Source of the DNA: Azospirillum ramasamyi
GTDB lineage: Bacteria > Pseudomonadota > Alphaproteobacteria > Azospirillales > Azospirillaceae
Direction of reading: 5' to 3'
DNA length: 64,000 nucleotides
NCBI RefSeq assembly: GCF_003233655.1
Contig: NZ_CP029834.1
Span: 186,001-250,000, forward strand
The position numbers and the translations under genes are program-made. The notes below the pieces were generated by a model, which did no database searches, was not told the DNA's origin, and saw only the letters and a program-made list of their open reading frames with translations. Numbering within the stretch: position 1 is the first letter of the stretch; each line of letters begins with the position of its first letter. Shown one piece after another: positions 34,183 through 45,527 of this stretch.

Positions 34183-36348
34183 TCAGGCCGACCGCACCTG
34201 ACGCAGGAAGCGGTCGATCTGCTGTTGAAGGTGGCTGGTCTGGGTCGAAACCTCCTGGGCCACCGACAGGACCTCCTGCGCGGATTGCCCGGTCTGACCG
34301 GCGGCGGTGCGGACGTCGCCGATGTTCTGCGAGGCCTGGGCGGTGCCGCCCGCCGCCTGCTGGACGTTGCGGGCGATTTCCGAGGTGGCCGCGCCCTGCT
34401 GTTCCACCGCCGTGGCGATGCTGGCGGCGATGTCGTTCAGCCGGCCGATGGTCGTGCCGATGCTGCGGATGGCGTTCACCGCCTCGCCGGTCGCCTGCTG
34501 CATGGCGCCGATCTGGCCGGCGATCTGGTCGGTGGCCTTGGCCGTCTGGCTCGCCAGCTGCTTGACCTCCTGCGCCACGACGGCGAAGCCCTTGCCGGCC
34601 TCCCCGGCGCGGGCGGCCTCGATCGTCGCGTTCAGCGCCAGCAGGTTGGTCTGGCCGGCAATGTCCGAGATCAGGTCGAGGACGGCGCCGATCCGGCTGG
34701 CCGCCTCGTTCAGCTCGCGCATCGTGCCGTCGGTGCGCTCGGCCTCGTTCGCTGCCTTGGCGGCGATGGTCGCCGATTCCGTCACCTGCCGGGCGATCTC
34801 GCTGATCGACTGCGACAGTTCATGGGCGGCGGATGCCGCACCGTCGACGTTGACCGACGCGGTTTCCGCCGCCACGGCGGCGCTGCCGGCCTGGCGGGAG
34901 GTGTCGTCGGCGGTCGCCACCATGCCTGCGGCGGTCTGGTGCATCTGGGTCGCGGCCGCGGACACCGTCTCCACCACCATTTTCACGCCGTTCTCGAACT
35001 GGTCGGCCAGCGACAGCATGGCATCGCGGCGTTCCCCGGCGGCCCGCTGGCGTTCGGCCTCCGCGGCGGCGCGGGTCGTTTCAACCTCGCGCGCGGTGTC
35101 GCGGAAGACGAGCAGCGCCGCCCCCATTTCCGCGATCTCGTCATGGCCGTGCAGAGCGATCTCCGCATCCAGATCGCCGACGGCGATGCGGCCCATCCCG
35201 GCCTTCAGCGCCAGCATCCGGCGGATGACGACGCGGCCGATATAGAGCCAGACGACCAGGATCGACACCAGGATGCTGGCGACCGCCACCGCGATCTGGG
35301 TCAGGCGGCTGTTGTCCAGCATGCGGGTGGTGGCGCCGCTGGCCGCGGAGATGCCCTGCTTCTGTGCGTCGACCAGCGTGGCGATGCCCTTGGACAGGGT
35401 GCCGGCCAGCGCGTGGTTGCTCTCCAGCAACTGGCCGAAATAGCCCTCGATCGCCAACTCCTTCTGGCGCAGGGTGACCATCGACTCCTCGCCGACGGCA
35501 TAGCCGGTCAGAAGCTCCGCCTGCTGGGTGACGACGGCGGCCAGACGCTCCGGCAAGGCCTGCGCGGCGTTCGCGAGACCGGCCAACGACACGCCGACGC
35601 GCGTTTCGATGATCGCAAGCCGCTGGTCGTCACGGGTGCTCGCCGCCTCCATCAGCATGTTGCGGACGTTGGCGGCTTCGGCGGTGACCGTGCCCAGCGG
35701 CTTCCTCTGGGCCATGACGCGGTTCAGCGCGGTCGCGGCCTCGCGCAGGATGGCGGGCTCCGCTTCGGGATCGGCCAGGGTCGTGCGCGCCTGCTCCTCC
35801 TCATTGTTCAGGACGGAGGTCCAGGGCGCGGTGAATTTCTGGATTTCCGCTTCCGCCGCCATCACCTTGGGCAGCATCGCCTCCCGCGCCGCCGCAAGCG
35901 CGACCCGATCCGCCGCCGCCTGATCGAGCTGCGCGAGGTTGCCGAGCAGCCCCTTCGAGGAGTCTTCGATGGCAGTCAACTGGGCACCGGCGGAACCGGT
36001 GGCGCGCAGCCGGTCGAGCCGCGCGTTGAACTCCTCCTTCGCCGCGGCGATGCGGGCGGACACCGCCTCTCGCGCGGCGGTCTTGTCGGCGGAGGTCAGT
36101 TCCGGCGCCAGCGCGACCAGCCGTTCGGCCTGCTGCGCCACGCCCATGCCTTCGGTCATCGCCGGCACCGCCTCGCCCACGATGGCGTCGATGGTGGTGC
36201 GTACGTTTGCATAGCCGATCAGCGCCACGGCCGCGGCCACCAGCGTGCCGGACAGCACGACGCCGATGGCGATCATCAGCTTTCCACGCAGGCCGGAATA
36301 CCAGGCATTGCCCTTCACGGGCTTGTTCCGGTGGCTATCGTTCGACAT
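34183..36348 (-). CDS. Methyl-accepting chemotaxis protein (MCP)
   Basis: A 721-residue chemoreceptor. One N-terminal helix ([24 protein letters not shown]), a periplasmic helical sensor of about 280 residues (probably a helical bundle) and a second membrane helix ([20 protein letters not shown]) are followed by a HAMP domain and a long coiled-coil signalling domain. The hairpin tip, [31 protein letters not shown], is intact. No CheR-binding pentapeptide at the C-terminus. ATG 36348 has GGGGGGAAGA in front. Its ligand is unknown. Confidence 0.95.
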   Translation of the reverse strand: MSNDSHRNKPVKGNAWYSGLRGKLMIAIGVVLSGTLVAAAVALIGYANVRTTIDAIVGEAVPAMTEGMGVAQQAERLVALAPELTSADKTAAREAVSARIAAAKEEFNARLDRLRATGSAGAQLTAIEDSSKGLLGNLAQLDQAAADRVALAAAREAMLPKVMAAEAEIQKFTAPWTSVLNNEEEQARTTLADPEAEPAILREAATALNRVMAQRKPLGTVTAEAANVRNMLMEAASTRDDQRLAIIETRVGVSLAGLANAAQALPERLAAVVTQQAELLTGYAVGEESMVTLRQKELAIEGYFGQLLESNHALAGTLSKGIATLVDAQKQGISAASGATTRMLDNSRLTQIAVAVASILVSILVVWLYIGRVVIRRMLALKAGMGRIAVGDLDAEIALHGHDEIAEMGAALLVFRDTAREVETTRAAAEAERQRAAGERRDAMLSLADQFENGVKMVVETVSAAATQMHQTAAGMVATADDTSRQAGSAAVAAETASVNVDGAASAAHELSQSISEIARQVTESATIAAKAANEAERTDGTMRELNEAASRIGAVLDLISDIAGQTNLLALNATIEAARAGEAGKGFAVVAQEVKQLASQTAKATDQIAGQIGAMQQATGEAVNAIRSIGTTIGRLNDIAASIATAVEQQGAATSEIARNVQQAAGGTAQASQNIGDVRTAAGQTGQSAQEVLSVAQEVSTQTSHLQQQIDRFLRQVRSA

Positions 36349-36848
36349 CCCGTCTTCCCCCCCTGGTGCCGGCGCACCGGCATGGTCATGTCTCTTCCGC
36401 GGCTGGCCGTTCCGGCTCTCGCCGCATTGGTCGTTGCATCCGTCCCCTTCGCCGGACAGCTGGTGGCGATGTCACGGGAAGGGAACACTTGAAAATAATT
36501 TGACGGATGCTCGGTTAGGAAAGCGCCAATTTCGCCAAGAAATAAATAAGGAGAATCCACGATATTTCGGTCTACCGGGATGAACGTTGCCGCCGTGCGA
36601 TGGCGATTCGGCGTGGTCACAGAACGATTTCAGCGAATAGGCGTGCAGATGGCCCATGCACGCCGCTTGAAGCGGTGAACAGCTGTCGGATGGTCGGACT
36701 TTCGTGGTAATATAACAGTTTTACTCAAAACCGCCGAGCGCGGGTGTGACATCCGCGAAGCGGAAACAGGAACGGGCCGGCCCAAGGTGGAAGGGCCGGC
36801 CCGCCGAAGTGCAAGGCAACGATCAGGTGCCGCCGATCGGGCGAGGGT
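36349..36848. other. Intergenic region between MCP and hmp
   Basis: About 500 bases. The left part must hold the MCP promoter. Around 36700-36730 there is an AT-rich run (TAATATAACAGTTTTACT). Near 36774-36802 two copies of the self-complementary GGGCCGGCCC flank nine bases and can form a hairpin downstream of hmp, a possible terminator though without a T-run. No gene is supported. Confidence 0.45.
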
Positions 36849-38024
36849 TCAGGCGAGAGCTTCCCGCGGGCCGAAGAACTCGTGGACGATCGCCGTTTCC
36901 GGAACGCCCAGCGCGGTCAGCGCCTTCACCACCGTTGCCATGAAGGGCTTCGGGCCGACGACATAGGCGGCAACCCCCGCATCCTTCGGCAGCAGACCGC
37001 CCAAGCGCTCCTGGTCGAGCAGGCCGACCATGTGCGGCCGGTCTCCCGGCTGCGGATCGGCATAGCAATAGACCGGCTTCAGGGTGTCGTGCCGTTCGGC
37101 CAGACGGTCGATCTGCTCGCGGAAGGCGTGGACCGAGCCGTTGAGCGCCGCATGCACGTAGATCACCTTGCGGCCGGCCGCCAGCGCCTGTTCGGCCAGC
37201 GGCAGCGCGGGCGTCTGGCCGACGCCGCCGGTGATCAGCAGCAGCGGGCCGGTCCCCTCGCGCAGCACGAATTCGCCGGCCGGCGGGTAGACGTCGAACT
37301 CGTCACCGATCTGCGCACGGTCATGCAGGAAGCCGGAAACCACCCCCTGCGGTTCCCGCTTCACCGAAATGCGGTAATCGCGGCCGTTGGGCGAAGCCGA
37401 CAGGCTGTAGTTGCGGTGGATGGTCTCGCCGTCGATGGTCAGCCGCAGGCCGAGATACTGACCGGGCTGGAAATCCATCACCCGCCCGCCATCCACCGGC
37501 GCCAGCCGGAAGGAGGTGATGACGGCGCTCTCCGGTGTCTTCTCCACGATTTGGAAGCGCCGCGCGCCGCGCCAGCCGCCGGTCAGCGCCGCCTTGCGGG
37601 CATATTCCTTCTCCTCCGCCGCGATCAGCAGATGGGCGAGTTGCCAGTAGGCAGCGCCCCAGGCATCGGCGACCTCCGGCGTCACCGCATCGCCCAGGAC
37701 CTTGCCGATGGCTTCCATCAGGCAGGCGCCGACGATCTCGTACTGGTCGGGAGTGATGTTCAGCGAGACGTGCTTCTGCACGATGCCTTCGACGGCCGGT
37801 CCCAGAACCTCCAGCCGGTCGATGTTGGAGGCATAGGCGATGATGGCGTTGGCCAGCGCCTCCGGCTGGGCGCTGCTACGCTGGTGGCTCTGGTTGAAGA
37901 CGGCGCGCACCTCGGGGAAGCGCTCGAACATCAGCGGATAGAAGGTGCCGGTGATCCGGCTGGCATGGGCGGCCACGACTGGGGCGGTGGCCTTGATGAC
38001 GGCGATCTGGGCAGGCGTCAGCAT
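36849..38024 (-). CDS. hmp: Flavohemoglobin / nitric oxide dioxygenase
   Basis: A 391-residue cytoplasmic enzyme that converts NO and O2 to nitrate using NADPH. The globin domain keeps Tyr29 (B10), Gln53 (E7) and the proximal His85 at the same numbers as E. coli Hmp. The FAD domain has HRNYSLSASPNG and the NAD domain GVGQTPALPLAEQAL with VVGPKPFM. ATG 38024 gives this exact alignment; a start 12 codons earlier is less likely. It lies divergent from norR, and a sigma-54 promoter precedes it. Confidence 0.95.
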   Translation of the reverse strand: MLTPAQIAVIKATAPVVAAHASRITGTFYPLMFERFPEVRAVFNQSHQRSSAQPEALANAIIAYASNIDRLEVLGPAVEGIVQKHVSLNITPDQYEIVGACLMEAIGKVLGDAVTPEVADAWGAAYWQLAHLLIAAEEKEYARKAALTGGWRGARRFQIVEKTPESAVITSFRLAPVDGGRVMDFQPGQYLGLRLTIDGETIHRNYSLSASPNGRDYRISVKREPQGVVSGFLHDRAQIGDEFDVYPPAGEFVLREGTGPLLLITGGVGQTPALPLAEQALAAGRKVIYVHAALNGSVHAFREQIDRLAERHDTLKPVYCYADPQPGDRPHMVGLLDQERLGGLLPKDAGVAAYVVGPKPFMATVVKALTALGVPETAIVHEFFGPREALA

Positions 38025-38066
38025 GGGGGAGCATTCCTTTTGCGCGTCACGATGCCGCAACCGGTT

Positions 38067-38082
38067 GGCAAACCCCGTGCCA
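38067..38082 (-). promoter_or_regulatory. Sigma-54 (-24/-12) promoter for hmp
   Basis: On the minus strand TGGCACGGGGTTTGCC matches the consensus TGGCACG-N4-TTGC exactly. The -12 element is about 43 bp before the hmp ATG, giving a leader of about 30 bases. Confidence 0.85.
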
Positions 38083-38125
38083 AGGCGCCACCGGGCGGGT
38101 TTCCGCGCAGTGCGGGAAGGGTGTT

Positions 38126-38136
38126 GTCAAAGCGAC
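38126..38136. promoter_or_regulatory. NorR-type enhancer site
   Basis: GTCAAAGCGAC fits the NorR core GT-N7-AC. It lies about 55 bp upstream of the -24 element and 21 bp before the norR start. NorR usually binds three such sites; I could recognise only one with confidence. Confidence 0.5.
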
Positions 38137-38156
38137 CACGCCGGCTATGATGTCGG

Positions 38157-39754
<1,598 letters not shown>

Positions 39755-39758
<4 letters not shown>

Positions 39759-40021
39759 GCGGGGAGGGGCTGTCCTGGCGGGCGGAGATCGACGCGCTGG
39801 TCTTCCAGCCGGCCGGCCATGGCGGCTGGTGCGCCGTCCACCGGCTGGCCTTCCGCGCCCTGCTCGGCCTGCGGGAGCCGACGCCTCAGGACTGCCTTGC
39901 CCATGCCGCCGCCCATCGCGCGGCGTTCGAGGCAGCGGCGGCCGAAAAGATCGCCCGGCGCGCCTACGCCGCCGCGGCCAGCCTGCATCTGACCAGCCGC
40001 GACATCGCCCGCGCTCTTTAG
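39755..40021 (+). CDS. Small hypothetical protein translationally coupled to norR
   Basis: An 88-residue, Ala-rich helical protein (MSGEGLSWRAEIDALVFQPA to SLHLTSRDIARAL). It starts within the norR stop codon (ATGA), so it is cotranslated. Visible features are one Trp-Cys pair (GGWCAVHRLAFRALLG), several His residues and a Cys in QDCLAHAAAHRAAF; His and Cys together could bind metal or haem, but this is only a possibility. No signal peptide. I do not recognise a family. Its stop overlaps the convergent TRAP gene by four bases. Confidence 0.7.
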
Positions 40022-41301
40022 AACCCCATCTGCCGCGGCATCCACAGCGCCAGATCGGGCCAGACGATCACCGCGACCACCACCAGCAGCAGGGTGACGA
40101 GCGGCCACAGCACCCAGCGCACCGTGCTTTCCATGGAACAGCCGGTCATCCGGCAGGCGACCATCAGATTGACCGCCATCGGCGGGGTGAACTGGCCGAC
40201 GGCGATCATCAGGGTCAGGATGACGCCGAACCAGGTCAGGTCCCAGTTGTAGGCCTGGGCGATGGGAATCAGCAGCGGTAGCAGGATGATGAAGATCGAA
40301 ATGCCGTCCAGGAAGGTGCCGATGACGGTCAACATCACCACCAGCAGCGCCAGTACGCCATATTCGCCCAGGCCGGAATGGATGATGGCGTCGGCGATGG
40401 GGTCGATCACCGACAGGGTGCTGAGCGCCCAGCCGAACACGCTGGCCAGCGCGATCACCGTCAGGATGATGGCGGAGATCTCCGCCGCCTCCACCAGCAT
40501 GGAATAGAGGTCGCGGAAGCGGATGGTGCGATAGACCACCATGCCCAGCAGCAGGCCGTAGGCGACCGCGATCACCGCCGCCTCGGTCGGGGTGAAGATG
40601 CCGAAGCGCAGGCCGCCGAGGATGATGACCTTGGCGAACAGGCCGAGCGCGGCGTCCCACAGGCTGCGCCAGAAGGGCGGGCGCGGTTCCTGCGACAGCT
40701 TGGATCCCAGATTGTGCTTCCGCGCCAGCCAATAGACCGGGACGATCAGCGCCAATCCGGCCAGCGTGCCGGGGATGATGCCGGCGGCGAACATCGAGGT
40801 GGTCGGGGCGGCGGGCACCAGCACGCTGTAGATGATCAGGGCCACCGACGGCGGGATCAGGATGTCGGTGGCCGCCGCCGCGGCGATGACGCTGGCGATG
40901 TAGGGTCGGGGATAGCCGGCGCGGATCATGCTGGGCGCCATCACGCCGCAGACCGCGGCGGCGATGGCAGGGCCGGAACCGGAAATGCCGCCCATCATCA
41001 TCGCCACCACCACGGCGATGACCGCCAGCGCGCCCTTGCCCTGGCCGACGATGGCGGTGGCGAAGCGCACCAGTTTCTGCGCCACGCCCGACCGGTCGAA
41101 GATGGTGCCGGCCAGCACGAACATCGGGATGGTCAGCAGGGGATACTTGGCGATGCCGGTATAGACGCTGGTCGGCACGGAGATGACGCCGAGATGGGCG
41201 AAGGCGATGGCGGCGGTGCCGGCCAGCCCCAGGGCGGCGGCGATCGGCACGCCCAGCACCATCATGACCAGGAAGGAACCGAAAAGCAGGGTGGTGATCA
41301 C
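40018..41301 (-). CDS. dctM: TRAP transporter large permease (DctM family)
   Basis: A 427-residue protein with about twelve helices. Conserved parts include IPMFVLAGTIFDRSGVAQ, GGISGSGPAIAAAVCGVMAP, ATDILIPPSVALIIYSV and GQFTPPMAVNLMVACR. It moves organic anions with sodium, using a periplasmic binding protein. The start is GTG 41301, overlapping the dctQ stop by four bases; a longer open frame upstream lies within dctQ. No dctP gene is found next to this pair. Confidence 0.92.
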   Translation of the reverse strand: MITTLLFGSFLVMMVLGVPIAAALGLAGTAAIAFAHLGVISVPTSVYTGIAKYPLLTIPMFVLAGTIFDRSGVAQKLVRFATAIVGQGKGALAVIAVVVAMMMGGISGSGPAIAAAVCGVMAPSMIRAGYPRPYIASVIAAAAATDILIPPSVALIIYSVLVPAAPTTSMFAAGIIPGTLAGLALIVPVYWLARKHNLGSKLSQEPRPPFWRSLWDAALGLFAKVIILGGLRFGIFTPTEAAVIAVAYGLLLGMVVYRTIRFRDLYSMLVEAAEISAIILTVIALASVFGWALSTLSVIDPIADAIIHSGLGEYGVLALLVVMLTVIGTFLDGISIFIILLPLLIPIAQAYNWDLTWFGVILTLMIAVGQFTPPMAVNLMVACRMTGCSMESTVRWVLWPLVTLLLVVVAVIVWPDLALWMPRQMGF

Positions 41302-41837
41302 GGTTCCCCCTCCGGGATATGGCCGGTTGCCAGCGGCTCGGTTCCCTTGTGGATGCGGATCATCCGGCCCACCGTGCGGGCCAGCACCACCAGCGACAGC
41401 ACCGGCAGCCAGATCGTGTAGATCCACTGCGGCAGGCCCAGCGCCGGCGACGTCACCTCGAACCGGTAGTCGTCCCAGGTCGTCCAGACGCCGTAGAACA
41501 CCAGCAGCCCGTACATCAGCGCCACGCAGGCCATGGCGAACTGTTCGGCCCGGCGGCGGTTGGCGGGCGACATCTTGTCGGTGACGAAGGTGATGCGGAT
41601 GTGGCGGTCCTTCACCACCGCGGCCGAAGCGCCGAGGAAGGTCAGGATCACCATCAGGGCGATCGAATATTCCTCGGTGAAGGCGAAGGACACGTCGGTC
41701 AGGTAGCGCACCGCGACGTTGGCGAAGGTGATCAGCGCCACCGCCGCCATGGTGACGGCGACCAGCACCTCTTCGATGCCCAGGGGGACGCGCGGTTCCG
41801 GCACCGGCCGGACGACGGTGGGGTCGTGATCGCTCAT
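41298..41837 (-). CDS. dctQ: TRAP transporter small permease (DctQ family)
   Basis: A 179-residue, four-helix membrane protein. VRYLTDVSFAFTEEYSIALMV carries the conserved E-E region, followed by KDRHIRITFVTD and a last helix at PQWIYTIWLPVLSLVVLART. It pairs with the large permease of the next gene. The short gap upstream contains a weak sigma-54-like sequence at 41894-41909, TTGCA with a poor -24 element. Confidence 0.88.
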   Translation of the reverse strand: MSDHDPTVVRPVPEPRVPLGIEEVLVAVTMAAVALITFANVAVRYLTDVSFAFTEEYSIALMVILTFLGASAAVVKDRHIRITFVTDKMSPANRRRAEQFAMACVALMYGLLVFYGVWTTWDDYRFEVTSPALGLPQWIYTIWLPVLSLVVLARTVGRMIRIHKGTEPLATGHIPEGEP

Positions 41838-41918
41838 ATTGCCAGGGTCCAGGATGGAGGGAGGGGGGATTATTCCCTTCGCCGAGCAATCAATGCAAGA
41901 AACGTTCTGACCTGCGGA

Positions 41919-43763
41919 TTATTTCGCGGACATGTCCGCCATCCCTTTCTCGCAAAGCGCTTCCCGGCCCAGCGGCATCCTCATCGTGAATACGCTGCCC
42001 TCGCCCAGCCGGCTGTCCACCGTCACCGTCCCGCCATGCAGCGCGGCGATGCGGCGGACCATGTTCAGGCCGACGCCGCTGCCCGCCGCCGCTCCGGTGT
42101 TGGTGGCGCGGAAGAAGCGGTCGAACACCCGCTCCACCTCCTCCGCCGGAATGCCGATGCCCTGGTCGGCCACCGACAGCGCCACCCGCGACTGCCCGCC
42201 CGTATCGTCCTCGATCCACGCGCGCAGCCGCACCGGCGTGCCGGCCGGCGAGTATTTCAGCGCGTTGTTCAGCAGGTTGTGGACGCACAGCTCCAACATC
42301 GGACCGTCGCCGGTCAAGCCCGCAGGGCAGTCCTTCAGATCAAGCTCGATCCGCCGGCCGGGGGCGGCGTCGCACTGGGCCGCCGCCGCGGCGCGCAGCA
42401 GGGCCGGCAGGTCCAGCGGATCGCGCCGCAGGGCGAAGGCCGGGTCGTTCAGCCGGTCGTCGGCAAGGCAGGTCTCCAGGATGTTGACCTGCCGGCGCAC
42501 CGCGCGGCGGATCTTCTCCAGGCGCGGCAGCATGCCGGGGGCCTTCACCTCGGCATCCATCTGCAGGATCTGGGCGGCGCCGTCGATGATGGCGAGCGGC
42601 GTCTTGAACTCGTGCGCGGTCATCGACAGGAAGCCGTTCAGCGCCCGCTTCGCCTCCTGCTCTGCGACCAGCCGTTCCTCCGCCTCCAGCCGGGCGAGGT
42701 TCAGGCGGCGGATGGTGTCCTCCAGCCTCTTCTCTGCCCGGCGGCGGTGGGTGACGTCGCGCAGCATCAGCAGGCAACCGACCTCGCGCGGTGCCGACCG
42801 TCCGCCGCCGCGGTTGCCGGAGGTCAGCGCCACCCGCGTCGCCTCGAAGCTGCGCAGGCCACCGTCGCACTCCAACGTCAGCGGAACAGGCAGCGCGGCG
42901 GAGGTGCCGAACGACAGGTCGCACAGGCCGGGAAGCTCGGCCAGCCGGTGACCGAGCGGCCCGCCGTCGCGCACCAGCGCCTGGGCGGCGGCGTTCGCCT
43001 CCACCACCGTGCCGTCGGCGTCCAGCACCAGCACAGGGTCCGGCACCGCGTCCAGCAGGGCGTCGCGCGCGACCGGCAGCAGGTCGAACAGGCGCTGCTG
43101 GGTGATCAGCCAATAGAAGACCGCTCCCATCAGAAGGAAGCTGAAAGGAGTCGGATCGAAATCGAACAGGGTCAGGTTGCCGGTGACGTAGCCGACATTC
43201 GCCACCCAAGGCACCGCCATCGCCACCAGGAATCCCAGATAGTGGGTGCGGTAGGCCGGTGTCGCCCGGTGGACGCCGTTGGCGGTGACGACGATGCTCA
43301 TCACCATGAAAGCATAGAGATAAATGGTGACGACGAAGAACAGCAGCCCGTGGCTATACTCCAGCGCCGCCCCCGGCGCATCGCTGATGGGCTGGACCGC
43401 GGTGTACATCAGTCCGTGGCTGTCGTTGGTCAGCGACGCCACCCAGGTCGCCGCCCCCACCACGGCCGGCACCAGCCGCCAGCGCGACGGCAGCTCCTCC
43501 CGCGTGTAGGACCACAGGAACAGCGCCCAGTAGCTCGGTGCGCCGACGATGCCGAGCCAGGCCATCTCCGCCCAGAACAGCTTGTCCGCCGGTGCCGGGA
43601 TGATGATCTCGATGGCGGCTGCGGTCGCCCACCAGGAGGCGGAAAGCTGCATCGCCACGAAATCGAACTGGCCGGGGAAGGGCGCAAGGGCCCAACTGCG
43701 CCACGCCGTCCACAGGGTTGCCAGCACCGCGGCCAAAAGAAGGACGGCAGGCAGGCTCAGCAT
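41919..43763 (-). CDS. 7TM-type membrane sensor histidine kinase
   Basis: A 614-residue kinase. The N-terminal 230 residues form a seven-helix module (LPAVLLLAAVLATLWTAW onward, including NDSHGLMY and the linking helix at SFLLMGAVFYWLI) as in histidine-kinase 7TM_N domains. A PAS domain follows (VPDPVLVLDADGTVVEANAAA, ending MLRDVTHRR), then the H-box SMTAHEFKTPL, N-box HNLLNNALKYS, G1 DQGIGI and G2 GSGVGLNMV. ATG 43763 begins the first helix. It lies between a TRAP pair and a divergent sigma-54 activator. Confidence 0.88.
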   Translation of the reverse strand: MLSLPAVLLLAAVLATLWTAWRSWALAPFPGQFDFVAMQLSASWWATAAAIEIIIPAPADKLFWAEMAWLGIVGAPSYWALFLWSYTREELPSRWRLVPAVVGAATWVASLTNDSHGLMYTAVQPISDAPGAALEYSHGLLFFVVTIYLYAFMVMSIVVTANGVHRATPAYRTHYLGFLVAMAVPWVANVGYVTGNLTLFDFDPTPFSFLLMGAVFYWLITQQRLFDLLPVARDALLDAVPDPVLVLDADGTVVEANAAAQALVRDGGPLGHRLAELPGLCDLSFGTSAALPVPLTLECDGGLRSFEATRVALTSGNRGGGRSAPREVGCLLMLRDVTHRRRAEKRLEDTIRRLNLARLEAEERLVAEQEAKRALNGFLSMTAHEFKTPLAIIDGAAQILQMDAEVKAPGMLPRLEKIRRAVRRQVNILETCLADDRLNDPAFALRRDPLDLPALLRAAAAAQCDAAPGRRIELDLKDCPAGLTGDGPMLELCVHNLLNNALKYSPAGTPVRLRAWIEDDTGGQSRVALSVADQGIGIPAEEVERVFDRFFRATNTGAAAGSGVGLNMVRRIAALHGGTVTVDSRLGEGSVFTMRMPLGREALCEKGMADMSAK

Positions 43764-43992
43764 GGCGGGACGGACGGCAGAGGCAAGACGGCTCCGGTGG
43801 ACAGGTGCTGCCCGCCCGGGACCGGTTCGGGCCGGCGGCGCGGGAGCAGCATGGACCGGCCTGCCGCAACTCCGCAAGGGGGGTGCGGCACCATGGCCGG
43901 GGACGCACGCCGGCCCGTTCCGTCATTGCGGTTTCCGTGCGCGGTCCCGATAACACGGGGATGGCACGGACGGGCACAGGGGAGCGGCAGGG

Positions 43993-45510
43993 GTGACGCA
44001 GGGAACGGACAGCGACCGGTATTCACGTGATGGGCGGGACGGCCGTCCCTTCGATGGCGATGCCTTCGCCGGGAACGCCGCTCTGCTGCGCAGCCGCGCC
44101 ATTCCGTCGCTGTTCGAGGCGCTGGAGACCCAATCCGAAGGCACCGTGGCGGTCGACCGCGACGCCCGCGTGGTGTGGATCAACGGAAAATACGCCCGCA
44201 TGCTGGGCATCGCCGATCCGGCAGAGGCGATCGGCCGCGAGGTGGAAGAGATCATCCCCCATTCGCAGATGCGCCAGGTCCTGGCCACCGGCCAGCCGAT
44301 CCTGCTCGACCTGATGCTGTTCGGCACCCAGCGGCTGGTGGTGACGCGCTTCCCGCTGACCGACGACAACGGCACGGTGATCGGCGCCGTCGGCTTCGTC
44401 CTGTATGACAGCCTGCACCGGCTGAAGCCCCTGCTGGCCGAGCTGTCGCGCCTGGAGGCGGAACTGGCGGCGACCAAGCGCCGGCTCGACGAGGGACGGC
44501 AGCCGCGCTACACGCTGCAGAGCTATGTCGGCGACAGCCCCGTGTGCCTGGAGGTCAAGCGCAAGGCCCGCCTCGCCGCCCGCACCGATGCGCCGATCCT
44601 GCTGCTGGGCGAGACCGGCACCGGCAAGGAACTGATCGCCCAGGCCATCCACGGCCTTTCGGCCCGCAGCGGCCGGTCCTTCGTCGGCGTCAACGTGGCG
44701 GCGATCCCGGAAACGCTGCTGGAGGCGGAGTTCTTCGGCGCCGTACCCGGCGCCTATACCGGGCTTGACCGCCGCGGGCGGGAAGGGCGCTTCAAGACCG
44801 CCAACGGCGGCACCCTGTTCCTGGACGAGATCGGCGACATGCCGCTCGGCCTGCAGGCCAAGCTGCTGCGCGCCCTGCAGGAGCAGGAGATCGAACCGCT
44901 CGGCTCCGACCGGCCGGTGAAGGTGGATGTGCGGGTGATCGCGGCGACCAACGTCGATCTGGAGCAGCGGATCCGCGACGGCCGCTTCCGCTCCGACCTC
45001 TATTACCGGCTGAACGTGCTGCCGATCCGTCTGCCGGCCCTGGCGGAGATGGGCGGCGGGCTGGAAGCCATCGCCGAATCCATCCTGCAGGAGATCGCCG
45101 CCCGCACCGGGTTGCCCCTGCGCGGCCTGACCCCGGAAGCGGTGGAGGCGCTGGGCCGCCACCGCTGGCCCGGCAATGTGCGCGAGCTGCGCAACGTTCT
45201 GGAGCGGACCTGCCTGCTGACCGACAACCGCCGCCTGACCGCCGCCGACCTTGCGGAGGCGCTGCCGGATCTGGCGGTGGACGCACCGGCGGAGGCCGCG
45301 CTGCCGCCGGCGGTTCCGGCGCTGGTTCACGCGGAGCCGCAGCCCTTGCCGGGCTACGACGCGGCCTTCGACGAGTTCGAGCGCGGGCTGCTGGGCCGTG
45401 CGCTCGCCGCCCATGGCGGGCGGGCGACGGAGGCGGCGCGGGCGCTCGGCATCTCCCGCGCCGCCTTCTACAAGAAGCTTGCCCGGCTGGGGATGCGCGC
45501 CGGCGGGTGA
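43993..45510 (+). CDS. Sigma-54-dependent activator with PAS domain
   Basis: A 505-residue protein. A PAS domain (SEGTVAVDRDARVVWINGKY, then MRQVLATGQPILLDL) is followed by a coiled coil, an AAA+ domain with Walker A GETGTGKE and Walker B FLDEIGDM, and a Fis-type HTH (RATEAARALGISRAAFYKKL). The sigma-54 contact loop is GAYTGL rather than the usual GAFTGA/GAYTGA; the last position is unusual. GTG 43993 has GGAGCGGCAGGG in front. It is divergent from the 7TM kinase. The PAS domain, not a receiver domain, suggests direct signal sensing. Target genes are unknown. Confidence 0.9.
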   Translation: MTQGTDSDRYSRDGRDGRPFDGDAFAGNAALLRSRAIPSLFEALETQSEGTVAVDRDARVVWINGKYARMLGIADPAEAIGREVEEIIPHSQMRQVLATGQPILLDLMLFGTQRLVVTRFPLTDDNGTVIGAVGFVLYDSLHRLKPLLAELSRLEAELAATKRRLDEGRQPRYTLQSYVGDSPVCLEVKRKARLAARTDAPILLLGETGTGKELIAQAIHGLSARSGRSFVGVNVAAIPETLLEAEFFGAVPGAYTGLDRRGREGRFKTANGGTLFLDEIGDMPLGLQAKLLRALQEQEIEPLGSDRPVKVDVRVIAATNVDLEQRIRDGRFRSDLYYRLNVLPIRLPALAEMGGGLEAIAESILQEIAARTGLPLRGLTPEAVEALGRHRWPGNVRELRNVLERTCLLTDNRRLTAADLAEALPDLAVDAPAEAALPPAVPALVHAEPQPLPGYDAAFDEFERGLLGRALAAHGGRATEAARALGISRAAFYKKLARLGMRAGG

Positions 45511-45527
45511 GGCCGGCGCGACCCGCA

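Noticed and set aside
36774-36802. Two GGGCCGGCCC blocks after hmp
   Set aside because: They can form a hairpin but are self-complementary and lack a T-run, so I do not list a terminator as a separate feature.
41319-44030. Plus-strand frame of 903 codons
   Set aside because: Antisense of dctQ and the 7TM kinase; no domain-like sequence, and composition is shadow-like.
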